Shown here one piece after another: positions 52,273 to 60,545 of a stretch of DNA of 64,000 nucleotides. The notes below the pieces were generated by a model. It made no database searches, was not told where the DNA came from, and saw nothing but the letters and a program-made list of their open reading frames with translations. The stretch spans positions 118,787 to 182,786 of the forward strand of contig CAMFHP010000001.1 in the NCBI GenBank assembly GCA_945952225.1. The letters run 5' to 3'. Origin of the DNA: an uncultured Myxococcaceae bacterium. GTDB lineage: Bacteria; Myxococcota_A; Polyangia; Polyangiales; Ga0077539. Positions within the stretch are counted from its first letter, which is position 1, and every line of letters starts with the position of its first letter. Both the position numbers and the translations under genes were made by a program.

Positions 52273-53348
52273 GGCGCGGCGGTGGGATAGTCGATGTACC
52301 CCTCGGGGCCCTGCGCGTACCAGGTGGCCTGCGTGCTCGGTGCGAGGGGAATGCCCTCGGCGATGCGTCGCACGAGGTCGGGGTTCGAGATGAACGGGCG
52401 GCCGAACGACACCGCGTCGCCGACGCCCGCGGCCACGTCGTCGCGCGCCTGCGCCGGGGTGATGTCGGAGTTGAGCACCACGGGCCCGCGGAACAGCGGC
52501 CGGAGCTGCGGCGCCAGACGGGGGCCATCGCCCGCGCCGAAGGTGCCCGTGGTGGGCGGCTCGCGGAGCTCGAGGTGCGCGATGCCGAGCGCGTCGAGGG
52601 CCTTGACCGCGGCGGTGAAGAGGGCGAGCGCGTCGCTGTCGGCCACGCCCTGCGACGACACGTTGGGCGAGAGGCGCACGCCCGTGCGGTCGGCGCCCAC
52701 CGCGTCGATGAGGGCCGCGGTCACCTCGCGGAGCAGTCGCACGCGGTTCTCGATGGAGCCGCCGTACGCGTCGTCGCGCTGGTTGGTGCCGTCGCGGAGA
52801 AACTGGTCGATGAGGTAGCCGTTGGCCGCGTGGAGCTGCACGCCGTCGAAGCCCGCCTCCATCGCGTGGCGCGCGGCGCGGGCGTAGTCGGCGACGACGC
52901 CGGGGATCTCGTCGAGGGCGAGGGGCCGCGAGGCCGCGTAGGGGGCCTTGCCGTCGTAGGTGTGGGCGTAGCGCGGGGCCACCGTCGACGAGGCCGACAC
53001 GGGCGCCTCGCCGCCGAGAAAGCTCGGGTGCACGAGGCGTCCCATGTGCCAGAGCTGTGCGACGATGCGACCGCCGGCGGCGTGCACGGCGTCGGTGACG
53101 CGGCGCCAGCCTTCGACCTGGGGGCGCGTCCAGAGGCCGGTGGCGAAGGGCCATCCGAGGCCCTGGCGCGAGATGCCGATGGCCTCGCTGATGAGCAGCC
53201 CCGCCGACGCGCGCTGGGCGTAGTAAGTGGGCATGATCTCGGTGGGCACGTGGTCGCGCGTGCCGCGGGCGCGCGTGAGCGGCGCCATGAAGATGCGGTT
53301 GGGAACGGTGAGTGCGCCGAGGCGCAGGGGGTCGAAGAGTCCGGGCAT
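52269..53348 (-). CDS. Old-yellow-enzyme alkene reductase (NemA-like)
   Basis: 359 residues, usual length for alkene reductases. APLTRARG (22-29), WHMGRLVH (100-107), HAANGYL with H173, N176 and Y178 intact, and NQRDDAYGGSIENR (189-202). Reduces activated double bonds, nitroesters or nitroaromatics with NADPH. Compared with the OYE-DUF1330 gene at 42110 this is the regular active site. Followed downstream by a DUF1801 gene ending at 53390 on the same strand (41-bp gap upstream of this start). Confidence 0.88.
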   Translation of the reverse strand: MPGLFDPLRLGALTVPNRIFMAPLTRARGTRDHVPTEIMPTYYAQRASAGLLISEAIGISRQGLGWPFATGLWTRPQVEGWRRVTDAVHAAGGRIVAQLWHMGRLVHPSFLGGEAPVSASSTVAPRYAHTYDGKAPYAASRPLALDEIPGVVADYARAARHAMEAGFDGVQLHAANGYLIDQFLRDGTNQRDDAYGGSIENRVRLLREVTAALIDAVGADRTGVRLSPNVSSQGVADSDALALFTAAVKALDALGIAHLELREPPTTGTFGAGDGPRLAPQLRPLFRGPVVLNSDITPAQARDDVAAGVGDAVSFGRPFISNPDLVRRIAEGIPLAPSTQATWYAQGPEGYIDYPTAAP

Positions 53349-53389
53349 GGCGCGCGAGTGTGGTCCCCGGCGGCGCGCGAGAGAAGCCT

Positions 53390-53785
53390 CTACGTCGCGG
53401 CCCTGCGCGCGCGGGGCTTCGTGCGCTCACGGGCCCGCAGGTCGGCGCGCTCGCCGCGCCACCGCACGATGCGTCGCAGGAGGTCGAGCGGGAGCGCCGC
53501 CTCGTGGGGAATCTGGATCGCGCCCTTCGAGGTCTTGTACGCGCCGAGCTCGTCGGCGAAGGCCACGATGGCCTCTGCGCCGGGGTAGATGCCCACGTGG
53601 TGCGCGAAGGCGCCGAGGTGAACGAGGCTCTCGCCGCGGTGCCAGGTGGGGAGCCCGTAGGCCATGCGCTCCGTCGCGTCGGGGGCCTCGTCGCGCACGA
53701 CGGCGCGCATCGCGGCGAGGCGCTCGCGCACGGCCTCGGGCAGCGCGGCGAGGTACGCGTCGATCTCGGGCGAGGGAGGGCTCAC
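53390..53785 (-). CDS. DUF1801-domain protein (YdhG/YjbR-type fold)
   Basis: 131 residues. The start PEIDAYLAALPEAVRERLAAMRAVVRDEAPDATERMAYGLPTW (about 6-48) is typical of DUF1801, followed by HHVGIYPG and TSKGAIQIPHEAALPLDLLRRIV. A C-terminal Arg/Lys tail is added. Family function is poorly defined. GTG start overlaps the upstream gene's stop by 4 nt (GTGA), so the two are coupled. Confidence 0.8.
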   Translation of the reverse strand: MSPPSPEIDAYLAALPEAVRERLAAMRAVVRDEAPDATERMAYGLPTWHRGESLVHLGAFAHHVGIYPGAEAIVAFADELGAYKTSKGAIQIPHEAALPLDLLRRIVRWRGERADLRARERTKPRARRAAT

Positions 53786-54564
53786 CCGTGGGGCTCGTCG
53801 GCGATGAAGTACGTGGCGAAGGGACGGTCGCTGTCGAGCACGGCGCGCACCTCGGCGCGGAGCGCGGCGTCGGCGTCCCACGCGAGAACGGGCGCGAGGG
53901 TGAGGGGCGTGTCGGCGTCGACGCGGGCGAGGCGGAGGCCCACGATGCGCACGGTGCCGTCGCCCGCGGGGCGGGTCCAGGTGTCGACGCGGCCCTCGCG
54001 GTACGTCGATCCGGGGCGCCAGAACGACATGCCGTACACGACGTCGGCGCCGCGGCCGTCGTCGGTGAGCAGCAGGTGCGAGGCCGTGTCGAGGGCGTCG
54101 AGGTGCGCGCCGCCGGGGAGCTCGCGGAGCGGGAGTTCCGTGGCGCCGAGGGCCTTCCACGCGTCGGTGTCGGCGAGGGAGCGGGCGAAGTCTTCGACGC
54201 AGTCGGCGTCGAGGCGCTCGCTGTTGCGCGTGCCCACGGAGAGCCCCTGCCCGGCCATGTACGAGACCACCTGGTGCTCGGTGGCGAGCTCGCCGCCGGG
54301 CTCGATGGCGAAGGACTGCTCCTGCGCGCGCGGCGTCCGCGCGCAGAGGAACCCGAGCACCACGGTGTTCTGCCCGTGCACGGGAAAGACCCCCCAGAGC
54401 GTGGGCTGCTGCGAGCGCGCGCGCTTCGCGATGGCCTGGAGCTCGGTGGTCGCGGGCGAGGAGATTCCCTCGGGGCGCTGCGTGACGCGGAAGGCCGCGC
54501 CGTACACGACACGGGCGGCGGGCGAGGGCTGCGGAGCGGGGTCGGAGGCGCGTGCGCGGGGCAT
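53782..54564 (-). CDS. Protein of unknown function, paired with DUF1801
   Basis: 260 residues. Acidic; beta-rich central part (PTLWGVFPVHGQNTVVLGFLCAR, FAIEPGGELATEHQVVSYMAG), then helix around 120-140. No signal peptide. Coupled to the DUF1801 gene by a 4-nt overlap. The start side faces a 126-bp gap with the repeat copy 2. No family recognised. Confidence 0.55.
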   Translation of the reverse strand: MPRARASDPAPQPSPAARVVYGAAFRVTQRPEGISSPATTELQAIAKRARSQQPTLWGVFPVHGQNTVVLGFLCARTPRAQEQSFAIEPGGELATEHQVVSYMAGQGLSVGTRNSERLDADCVEDFARSLADTDAWKALGATELPLRELPGGAHLDALDTASHLLLTDDGRGADVVYGMSFWRPGSTYREGRVDTWTRPAGDGTVRIVGLRLARVDADTPLTLAPVLAWDADAALRAEVRAVLDSDRPFATYFIADEPHG

Positions 54565-54638
54565 CGGCGCGAGAGAGACGACGGGGGGCCGAGGAGCGTC
54601 AAGAAAGGCGCCGGTGGGGCACCGTGAGGGGGTGGTGG

Positions 54639-54678
54639 ATTCCAGTGAGGGTGAAGCTTATGGCGCCATAGTCTCGCG
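54639..54678. repeat. Copy 2 of the 22-bp exact repeat with TATGGCGCCATA palindrome
   Basis: Exact copy at 54652-54673; palindrome 54659-54670. It lies 18 bp past the abiEii stop, in the gap before the 54564 gene. Same orientation as copy 1. Confidence 0.7.
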
Positions 54679-54690
54679 TCGGAGCGTTCT

Positions 54691-55548
54691 TCAGGGCGCG
54701 ATGGGGAGCGTGTCGATCCATGCGAGGAGTTCGCGCCAGGCGTCCTCCAACGGGATGAAGAGTGTTCGCGTGGTGCTTCGGAGGCTGTCGTAGTCCTGCG
54801 CTGCGCGCCGACGGATCTCGGGGTCGCGGAACGCCGTACGGGAGACGGTGATGTCTCTCGCCGCCGACTTGCGGCGGAGAAAATCCGCGACCTTCTCCGC
54901 ATCGAGCGGGCGCTGCCGCAGCGTGACGGTGATGTCGAGGAGGTCCTGGCGACGGTAGCGATTGCGGATCGGCTGTTGAAGCAGCGAGCGGAGCTTCTCC
55001 GCCACGATGTCTTCGGGCGAGCTCACACGCAGCCCGTGGGCACCGGCGGTGTCGATGCGCTCGTCTTCGCAGACCACCTCGTTGAGGCTCACGTCGAGGG
55101 GCACGACCTGCGGGCTGCTCTGGCCCGACTCGATGCGTCGGCGCACGTTCGTTTCGTCGGTGAGCGCGTAGCCCACGGAGACCGCGTAGGTGACGAACGT
55201 GGCGTCGGGTGAAGGAGGCTGACGCTTCACACTGTGGACGCTGTACAGCGTGCCGAGGCGGCGCCCCGTCGCGGTGAGGCTCTGCTGCAAGAGAAGCTTC
55301 AGCGCGTCGCCTTCCAGCGCGTCGGTCGAGGTGAAATCGAGGTCCTTCGTGCTTCGGTTGGGCGTCCACACGAAGTCGAGCGCGTTGCCTCCCTTGAGCA
55401 CCAGCGTCGCGCTCAGCGTGGCGGAGTCCGACACCGCGCGGAGGATTCCGTACTGCGCGAAGCGGGCGCGTGCCTCGTGCACCGTGACCCCGTTCTGCTT
55501 CGCCCAGGCGCCCACGTCCTGGAACGTGCGCGGGTACTTGTCACTCAT
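54691..55548 (-). CDS. abiEii: AbiEii/AbiGii-type nucleotidyltransferase toxin
   Basis: 285 residues, usual AbiEii size. Motif I LKGGNALDF (about 51-59), motif II STKDLDF (66-72; D69 and D71 likely metal ligands), and the C-terminal VSSPEDIVAEKLRSLL / RYRRQDLLDI lines with the conserved Glu/Lys and Arg/Asp. In known systems the enzyme adds nucleotides to target RNAs to arrest the cell on phage infection. ATG 55548 overlaps the AbiEi stop by 4 nt (ATGA), so they are coupled. Confidence 0.85.
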   Translation of the reverse strand: MSDKYPRTFQDVGAWAKQNGVTVHEARARFAQYGILRAVSDSATLSATLVLKGGNALDFVWTPNRSTKDLDFTSTDALEGDALKLLLQQSLTATGRRLGTLYSVHSVKRQPPSPDATFVTYAVSVGYALTDETNVRRRIESGQSSPQVVPLDVSLNEVVCEDERIDTAGAHGLRVSSPEDIVAEKLRSLLQQPIRNRYRRQDLLDITVTLRQRPLDAEKVADFLRRKSAARDITVSRTAFRDPEIRRRAAQDYDSLRSTTRTLFIPLEDAWRELLAWIDTLPIAP

Positions 55549-56450
55549 GGTGCGAACTCCTGGAGAAACTCCACCGGCGCGTTGAGGGAGAGGCTCCATC
55601 GCGCGTCGAAGGTCGGTGCGTATGGCGCGTTCGCGCAGAGCCGACTCGACCCGCCGCGCTTTGCGCCAGCACGCCAACGGTCGAGGGAGGCGTGGTGCAG
55701 TCCGAGACGCTCCAGCACGTAGCCCGCGCGTTGCCGGAGCACGGCGACGTCGAGCTGTTCGACGAGGGCGACGGTCGTGCGCACATCGACGAGGTCGCGG
55801 GCCCGCGCCCAGCCGCGCAACACCGCACCGATGCCACCGCACGCGTCGGGATCGAGGAGGCCGTCGAGGAGCGTGCGCTCGGGGGTCGTGACCCGCAGCG
55901 ACCATCCCTCGGGGGCGTACTCCCCCACACCGCCGAAGCGCTCGGGCTGCACGCGATGCCATCGGACCGGACGACCGAGTAGCTGCGCAGGGAAGCGCGC
56001 CGGCGCGCGCGGGAGGTCGGCCCAGTCGTCCGGGGATGTGCCGGTGGGAACTCCGACGTCGCCGCGCCCTGTCGGCACCGTTGCGTGCAGCATCTTGGGC
56101 TGGTCGTCGGTGAGGTCGTGGAACGCCATCGCCGTGTGGTGGCTCGCGGCCACGCAGGGCTGCGTTTCCATCAGCACCTCAAGCTCGCCCACGCCGCCCA
56201 CGTCGGCGTACGGAACGATGACCTCGTAGACGCCGCTCACGTCGTCGAATGGACGCAGGTCGCCTGCGCGCACCATGCGCTCCAACACGCGACGTGCGTC
56301 GGCCAGCGTGCGCGGGGGCCGAATGAGCTCGGCCGCGTTGGCGCTGCGTGCCCTTCGCTGGAGAAGAATCATCGCGCGCCAATCGGAGACGACGTGTCGT
56401 CGTTCTGCGGCCAGGGCACGGAGGAGGTCTCGGACGACGTTGGCCTTCAT
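55545..56450 (-). CDS. abiEi: AbiEi-type antitoxin and transcriptional repressor
   Basis: 301 residues. N-terminal winged helix about 10-75 (AMILLQRRARSANAAELIRPPRTLADARRVLERMVRAGDLRP), then the AbiEi core with VAASHHTAMAFHDLTDDQP (about 99-117) and the AbiEi-type TTPERTLLDGLLDPDACGG. In known systems it represses the operon by binding inverted repeats and neutralises AbiEii without direct contact (type IV). Start ATG 56450; the 43-bp palindrome begins 17 bp upstream. Confidence 0.82.
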   Translation of the reverse strand: MKANVVRDLLRALAAERRHVVSDWRAMILLQRRARSANAAELIRPPRTLADARRVLERMVRAGDLRPFDDVSGVYEVIVPYADVGGVGELEVLMETQPCVAASHHTAMAFHDLTDDQPKMLHATVPTGRGDVGVPTGTSPDDWADLPRAPARFPAQLLGRPVRWHRVQPERFGGVGEYAPEGWSLRVTTPERTLLDGLLDPDACGGIGAVLRGWARARDLVDVRTTVALVEQLDVAVLRQRAGYVLERLGLHHASLDRWRAGAKRGGSSRLCANAPYAPTFDARWSLSLNAPVEFLQEFAP

Positions 56451-56466
56451 GGAGCTGATCTGTACA

Positions 56467-56509
56467 ACCGTCCTAGGCTGTCGTCCTCAGGACGACAGCC
56501 TAGGACGGT
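56467..56509 (-). promoter_or_regulatory. 43-bp perfect palindrome: AbiEi operator candidate
   Basis: Two 21-bp arms (56467-56487 and 56489-56509) exactly inverted around C56488, and each arm includes CCTAGG. It covers the -10 element of the abiE promoter and the expected start of transcription. Confidence 0.7.
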
Positions 56510-56525
56510 GAGGGACATCTGTCAA
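56497..56525 (-). promoter_or_regulatory. abiE promoter
   Basis: On this strand, TTGACA (56520-56525, perfect -35), 17-bp spacer, TAGGCT (56497-56502, 3 of 6 as -10). The -10 lies inside the palindrome right arm, so repressor bound there would block polymerase. Confidence 0.55.
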
Positions 56526-56599
56526 ACGTACCGTTTCGGCGTCTGGCGCTCATCCCCATCGGTCTCGCGGAGTTGGCACCGACGCGCGACGGCTTCGCG

Positions 56600-57094
56600 C
56601 TACGCCCCGGAGGCCCCCATCGTGCGTCGCAGCGCGAGGAACTCGCGGAGCATCGTCACGCGCCACCGCACGATGGCCCCGAACGCGAGCAGGAAGAACA
56701 GCGCGCCCGACTGGGGCACCGACACCCTGCGCTCGACCCACGCGCGGAGGGCGAGGCGCACGGCCACGAGGCCCACGAGGATCCAGAGGAAGGCCCGCGA
56801 GCGCTGCATCACCACGCGCCCGTCGACCACCGCGAGCTTCGAGCTCCGCAGCAGCGGCCACGCGAAGACCACGGCGCCCGCGGCGAGCGCCCCCGCGCCC
56901 CACGACGGCGGCACCCGCGTCTGCGGCACCAGGAACATCGACAGCCCCGTGGCCATGCCCAGCGGCGGCGCCACGATGGCCGCCAGCGTCACCGGGCGCT
57001 GCGTCTCGCGCACACGCCAGAGCAGCATCGCTGCGGCTCCCGCGAGCGTGGCGAGGAGGTACAGCGCGGGCGGCAGGTCGAAGGGCGACGGCAT
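56600..57094 (-). CDS. CcdC-like membrane protein (DUF1453)
   Basis: 164 residues with about four transmembrane helices (about 8-26, 35-56, 66-82, 95-115). The line GLSMFLVPQTRVPPSWGAGALAAG is typical of CcdC-type proteins of cytochrome c biogenesis, but the link of the broad family to haem is uncertain. Start at 57094; GTG 57106 is also possible. Divergent from the SRPBCC gene at 57243. Confidence 0.68.
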   Translation of the reverse strand: MPSPFDLPPALYLLATLAGAAAMLLWRVRETQRPVTLAAIVAPPLGMATGLSMFLVPQTRVPPSWGAGALAAGAVVFAWPLLRSSKLAVVDGRVVMQRSRAFLWILVGLVAVRLALRAWVERRVSVPQSGALFFLLAFGAIVRWRVTMLREFLALRRTMGASGA

Positions 57095-57177
57095 GAGGGC
57101 GGCCACGGAGGTAGACCCGCGCGGCCCGCGACGCAACGGCCGCGTGCGCAACGGCCGCCGTGCGCGCCGTGCGAAGG

Positions 57178-57193
57178 GCAACCAGAAGGTTGC
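57178..57193 (+). promoter_or_regulatory. Dyad 1 upstream of SRPBCC-ArsR operon
   Basis: GCAACC-AGAA-GGTTGC, perfect 6-bp arms with 4-bp spacer. Centre is 47 bp from that of dyad 2. Confidence 0.6.
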
Positions 57194-57224
57194 GTATGGA
57201 TCGCATGCGGGCGTACGTCCAAAG

Positions 57225-57240
57225 GCAACCCGGAGGTTGC
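57225..57240 (+). promoter_or_regulatory. Dyad 2 overlapping the SRPBCC ribosome-binding site
   Basis: GCAACC-CGGA-GGTTGC, same arms and spacer length as dyad 1, ending 2 bp before the ATG at 57243 and covering the GGAGG site. An ArsR-type repressor could block both transcription and translation start. Confidence 0.6.
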
Positions 57241-57242
57241 CC

Positions 57243-57734
57243 ATGTCGGAGACAGACCAGATTCGAAAGCACGCGGTGCTGCGTGCGCCCATCGAGCGCG
57301 TGTGGCGCGCGGTGAGCGAGGCGGAGCGTTTCGGCGCGTGGTTCGGCGTGCGCTTCGACGGGCCCTTTGTCGAGGGCGAGACCGTCACCGGACGCATCAC
57401 GCCCACCACCGTCGACCCCGAGGTGGCGAAGTTCCAGGAGCCCCACGCGGGGAAGCGCTTCGAGTTCCTGGTCGCGCGCATCGAGGCGCCGCGGCGCATC
57501 GTGTTCCGGTGGCATCCCTTCGCAGTCGACGCCGCGCGCGACTACCGCGATGAGCCCACCACCGAGATCGTCTTCGAACTCACCGAGACGCCCGGGGGAA
57601 CGGCGCTCACCATCACCGAGTCGGGCTTCGATCGCATTCCCCTCGACCGCCGCGCGATGGCCTTCGCCGCCAACGACGGCGGATGGACGCACCAGCTCCG
57701 TCTCGTGGAGAAGTACCTCGCGGTGACCCCGTGA
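57243..57734 (+). CDS. SRPBCC/AHSA1-type protein
   Basis: 163 residues, a single START-like (AHSA1) domain: KHAVLRAPIERVWRAVSEAERFGAWFGVRFDGPFVEGETVTGRI near the N-terminus and DRRAMAFAANDGGWTHQLRLVEKYL at the end. Binds small hydrophobic ligands or acts in stress response in the family. ATG 57243, preceded by GGAGG. Its stop overlaps the ArsR GTG by 4 nt (GTGA). Confidence 0.82.
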   Translation: MSETDQIRKHAVLRAPIERVWRAVSEAERFGAWFGVRFDGPFVEGETVTGRITPTTVDPEVAKFQEPHAGKRFEFLVARIEAPRRIVFRWHPFAVDAARDYRDEPTTEIVFELTETPGGTALTITESGFDRIPLDRRAMAFAANDGGWTHQLRLVEKYLAVTP

Positions 57735-58066
57735 AGCCCACGGCGCAGGCCCTCGCGCGGGCCGCGGCCGCCTTCGCCGCCCTCGGTGAACCCACGCGCC
57801 TCGCGGTGATGCACCGACTCGCGCACGAAGGTCCGCAGGGCACCGTGCGCCTCGCCGACCACGCGGGCGTCTCGCGGCAGGCGATCACCAAGCACCTCGA
57901 AGCCCTCGAAGCCGCAGGACTCGTGCGCGGCGCGCGCGACGGCCGCACGCGCGTGTGGTCCGTGCAACCGCGACGTCTCGACGACGTGCAGCGGCTCCTC
58001 GGGGTGATCTCCGCACAGTGGGACGACGCGCTCGAACGCCTGCGCGCCGCCGTCGAAGAAGACTGA
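57731..58066 (+). CDS. ArsR-family transcriptional regulator
   Basis: 111 residues. Winged helix ALGEPTRLAVMHRLAHEGPQGTVRLADHAGVSRQAITKHLEALEAAGLVRGARDGRTRVWSV (about 18-79). No metal-binding CxC motif seen, so it senses something else. GTG start coupled to the SRPBCC gene; such pairs are a common layout. The dyads at 57178 and 57225 are the likely operators. Confidence 0.85.
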   Translation: MKPTAQALARAAAAFAALGEPTRLAVMHRLAHEGPQGTVRLADHAGVSRQAITKHLEALEAAGLVRGARDGRTRVWSVQPRRLDDVQRLLGVISAQWDDALERLRAAVEED

Positions 58067-58072
58067 TCCGCG

Positions 58073-58960
58073 CTACCCGAGCTCGGGCCGCGTCGCCAGC
58101 AGATGGTTGCGCAGCGCCGTCACCCGCGCGGGCGTCGGCCCCTCGCGACGCGAGACCAGAAAGAGCGTGCCGAGCTCGCGCGTCACCGCGGGCAGCAATC
58201 GCACGAGCGCGCCCGAGGCCGCGAAGCGCGACGCCACGAAGGTCGGGAGCAACGCCACGCCGCCGCCCGCCGCGGCCACCTCGGCGAGCAGGTGAAAGTC
58301 TTCGCAGGCCACCGACGGGGCGAGCGGTGGAGGCGTGCGCGGCGCGTCCTTCGGGCGGCGCGGGGGCGTGGGCCAGAGGCGCTCGTGGGCCGCGAGGTCG
58401 GAGGCGACGCGGGGAGCGCCGCGTCGGTCGAGGTACGAGGGCGAGGCGTAGAACCCGGCGGCGATCGTTCCGAGGCGACGGGCGACGAGGCCGTCTCCGC
58501 CAGGGCGTCCGACGCGCAGCGCGAGGTCGACGCCGTCGGTCATCAGGTCGAGCATCTGCGCCGTGAGCCGCACGTGCACGCGCACCCCCGGGTGCTGCGC
58601 GCGAAAGCTCACGAGCGTCGGGGCCAGCCACGCGCGCCCCAGGTCGGGCGGCGCCGTCACCGTCACCTCGCCCGCCGCCACCTCGCGCGACGCGCGCATC
58701 GCCCCCACCGCACCGTCGAGCGCCGCCAGCGCGGGACCCACGCGCGCCAGCAGCTCGGCCCCCTCGGGGCTCACCCGCACCGACCGCGTCGTGCGCACGA
58801 GGAGCTGCGCCCCGGCCTGCGCTTCGAGCGCGCGCACCATGCGGCTCACCAGCGAGCGGTCGCGACCGAGCTGCGTCGCGGCCTTCGAGAAGCTCCGGTG
58901 CGAGGCCACCGCACAGAAGACCCGCAGCGCGTCGACGTCGATTGTGGACTCCACGGCCAC
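58073..58960 (-). CDS. LysR-family transcriptional regulator
   Basis: 295 residues. Winged helix DALRVFCAVASHRSFSKAATQLGRDRSLVSRMVRALEAQAGAQ (about 9-51), then the sensor domain with AGEVTVTAPPDLGRAWLAP and DGVDLALRVGRPG. GTG start at 58960, with a second in-frame GTG at 58954. Convergent with the ArsR gene (6 bp apart); divergent from the gene at 59060. Confidence 0.86.
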   Translation of the reverse strand: MAVESTIDVDALRVFCAVASHRSFSKAATQLGRDRSLVSRMVRALEAQAGAQLLVRTTRSVRVSPEGAELLARVGPALAALDGAVGAMRASREVAAGEVTVTAPPDLGRAWLAPTLVSFRAQHPGVRVHVRLTAQMLDLMTDGVDLALRVGRPGGDGLVARRLGTIAAGFYASPSYLDRRGAPRVASDLAAHERLWPTPPRRPKDAPRTPPPLAPSVACEDFHLLAEVAAAGGGVALLPTFVASRFAASGALVRLLPAVTRELGTLFLVSRREGPTPARVTALRNHLLATRPELG

Positions 58961-59059
58961 AGTGCATGGCAGATCGCGCGGATTGTGGCAACGGAGGTCG
59001 CGGCGCACGGTACGGCACGAGGCGCGGCGATGGGTGCGGCGCCCCGGTGGAGGTGCGCG

Positions 59060-59683
59060 ATGACGACGATGCGAGCGATGGCGATGGCGATGGCGATGGC
59101 GGCGGTGGGCGCGCAGGGCTGCGCGTCGGCGAGGCCGTGGATGCCCCTGACGGCGGCTCCGACGCCCGCGGCGACGACGCTGGTGTGGGTGGGCCGCGGC
59201 GAGTGCGAGCGCATGGAGAACGGCGCGTGGGTGCGGCGCCCGGAGTACGACTACGAGTTCACCGTCGAGCAGCGGCGCAACGGCGCGCGGTGGGACTCGG
59301 TGAAGACGATGCGGCGGCTCCATCCCGCGTACGACGGCGGCGCGGGAGAGCGCACGCAGGTGTACTTCTTCCGGCAGGATTTTGTGGGCGCCGACGGCGG
59401 CGTGCGCGGCGCCCTCACGTCGAGCCTCGGCACCGGCGAGGTGCGCGGCGATGGGGAGTTCCGCCAGATGCGCATGGAGCTCGCGGCCGCGGGGGTGAGC
59501 TCGTTCGCGCCCTTCGACCGCTACCGCATCTCGCAGACCTACGACTACGAGGGCGGGCGACTCACCGAGCTCGTCGAGCTCAACCGCGGCGCGACTCCGT
59601 GGGTGCGCAACCGCGAGACCGCCACGCTCTACGCCCCGCATCGCTTCGACGTCGCACCTTCGCGCGTCGAGGCGCGTCCTTGA
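59060..59683 (+). CDS. Probable lipoprotein, unknown
   Basis: 207 residues. N-terminus with repeated Met/Ala (RAMAMAMAMAAVGAQGC) and a lipobox at C21. Body beta-rich (ATTLVWVGRGECERMENGAWVRR, YDYEFTVEQRRNGARWDSVKTMRR). ATG 59060 with GGTGGAGG upstream. Next to a PAP2 gene 37 bp downstream; no family recognised. Confidence 0.6.
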   Translation: MTTMRAMAMAMAMAAVGAQGCASARPWMPLTAAPTPAATTLVWVGRGECERMENGAWVRRPEYDYEFTVEQRRNGARWDSVKTMRRLHPAYDGGAGERTQVYFFRQDFVGADGGVRGALTSSLGTGEVRGDGEFRQMRMELAAAGVSSFAPFDRYRISQTYDYEGGRLTELVELNRGATPWVRNRETATLYAPHRFDVAPSRVEARP

Positions 59684-59720
59684 CCGCAGGGCGCGGGTCG
59701 CGTTCCCTCCGCGCGCCGCG

Positions 59721-60422
59721 ATGACACCCGCCGTTTCGCATCCGCTCCGCCGCACGTCGGCCCTCGCGCTCACTGCGTTGCTGCTCGCTACGGTGCTGGG
59801 CTTCGTGGGCCTCTCCGTCGCCACGGGCGAACCCGCGACGGCGTGCGGCTGGTGCGCTTCGAACGCCCTCGATGAGTTCGTGAGAGCGCAGCTCGTGGCC
59901 CACGACCCGATGCGCCCCGCGCGGTGGAGCCATGCGCTCTCGCTCGGCGTCGCGCCCGCGCTGGCCTTCGGCGCGCTCTCCTTCGGCGCGTTGCGCGCGC
60001 GGCGACCGTGGCACGCGGCGCAGAACGCGGCGGTGGTGCTCCACGCGTTCGTGATGGTGACCGCGCTCGCCGACGGGGTGAAGAAGCTCGCAGACCGGGA
60101 GCGACCGGGCTTTCACCACGGACGACAGGCGCTCACCGAGGCCGCGAAGGTTCCGTTGGAGCGCTTCCTGTCGTTCTTCTCGGGCGACACCGCGTGGGGA
60201 TTTGCGCTCGCCGCGGTGACCTACGCGCTCGCCTCGCGGCGGGGCTATGCGCACGCGGGGGCCGTGGCCGTCGCGGGGTTCACGGTGGCGTTCGGCGTCG
60301 CGCTGCTCCGTGTCGCGGCCGACATGCACTGGGCCACCGATGTGACCGCGGGCGCCCTCGTCGGAACGACCGTGGGACTTGCGATTCCATGGGCGCTCCA
60401 CGCGCGCGAGGCCGCGGTCTGA
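59721..60422 (+). CDS. PAP2-type membrane phosphatase with His-to-Asp change
   Basis: 233 residues with about six transmembrane segments. PAP2 signature: KKLADRERPGF (about 113-123), FSGDTAWG where the family has PSGHT, and RVAADMHWATD (about 194-204) with H and D in place. The His of the SGH motif, which protonates the leaving group, is Asp here. The nucleophile His of the third motif is kept, so activity is uncertain. Usually acts on lipid pyrophosphates or phosphatidic acid. Confidence 0.7.
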   Translation: MTPAVSHPLRRTSALALTALLLATVLGFVGLSVATGEPATACGWCASNALDEFVRAQLVAHDPMRPARWSHALSLGVAPALAFGALSFGALRARRPWHAAQNAAVVLHAFVMVTALADGVKKLADRERPGFHHGRQALTEAAKVPLERFLSFFSGDTAWGFALAAVTYALASRRGYAHAGAVAVAGFTVAFGVALLRVAADMHWATDVTAGALVGTTVGLAIPWALHAREAAV

Positions 60423-60545
60423 ACGGGCGTGCGACGAAAACTTTCGCGGGCGTGCGTTTGCGCCGATGAGTTCCGCGGCGCGGCGCGGTCGTACCTGACG
60501 GTGCGTGGCTCTCTCTGTCGCTGCGCCCGAAAGGATGAACCGACG

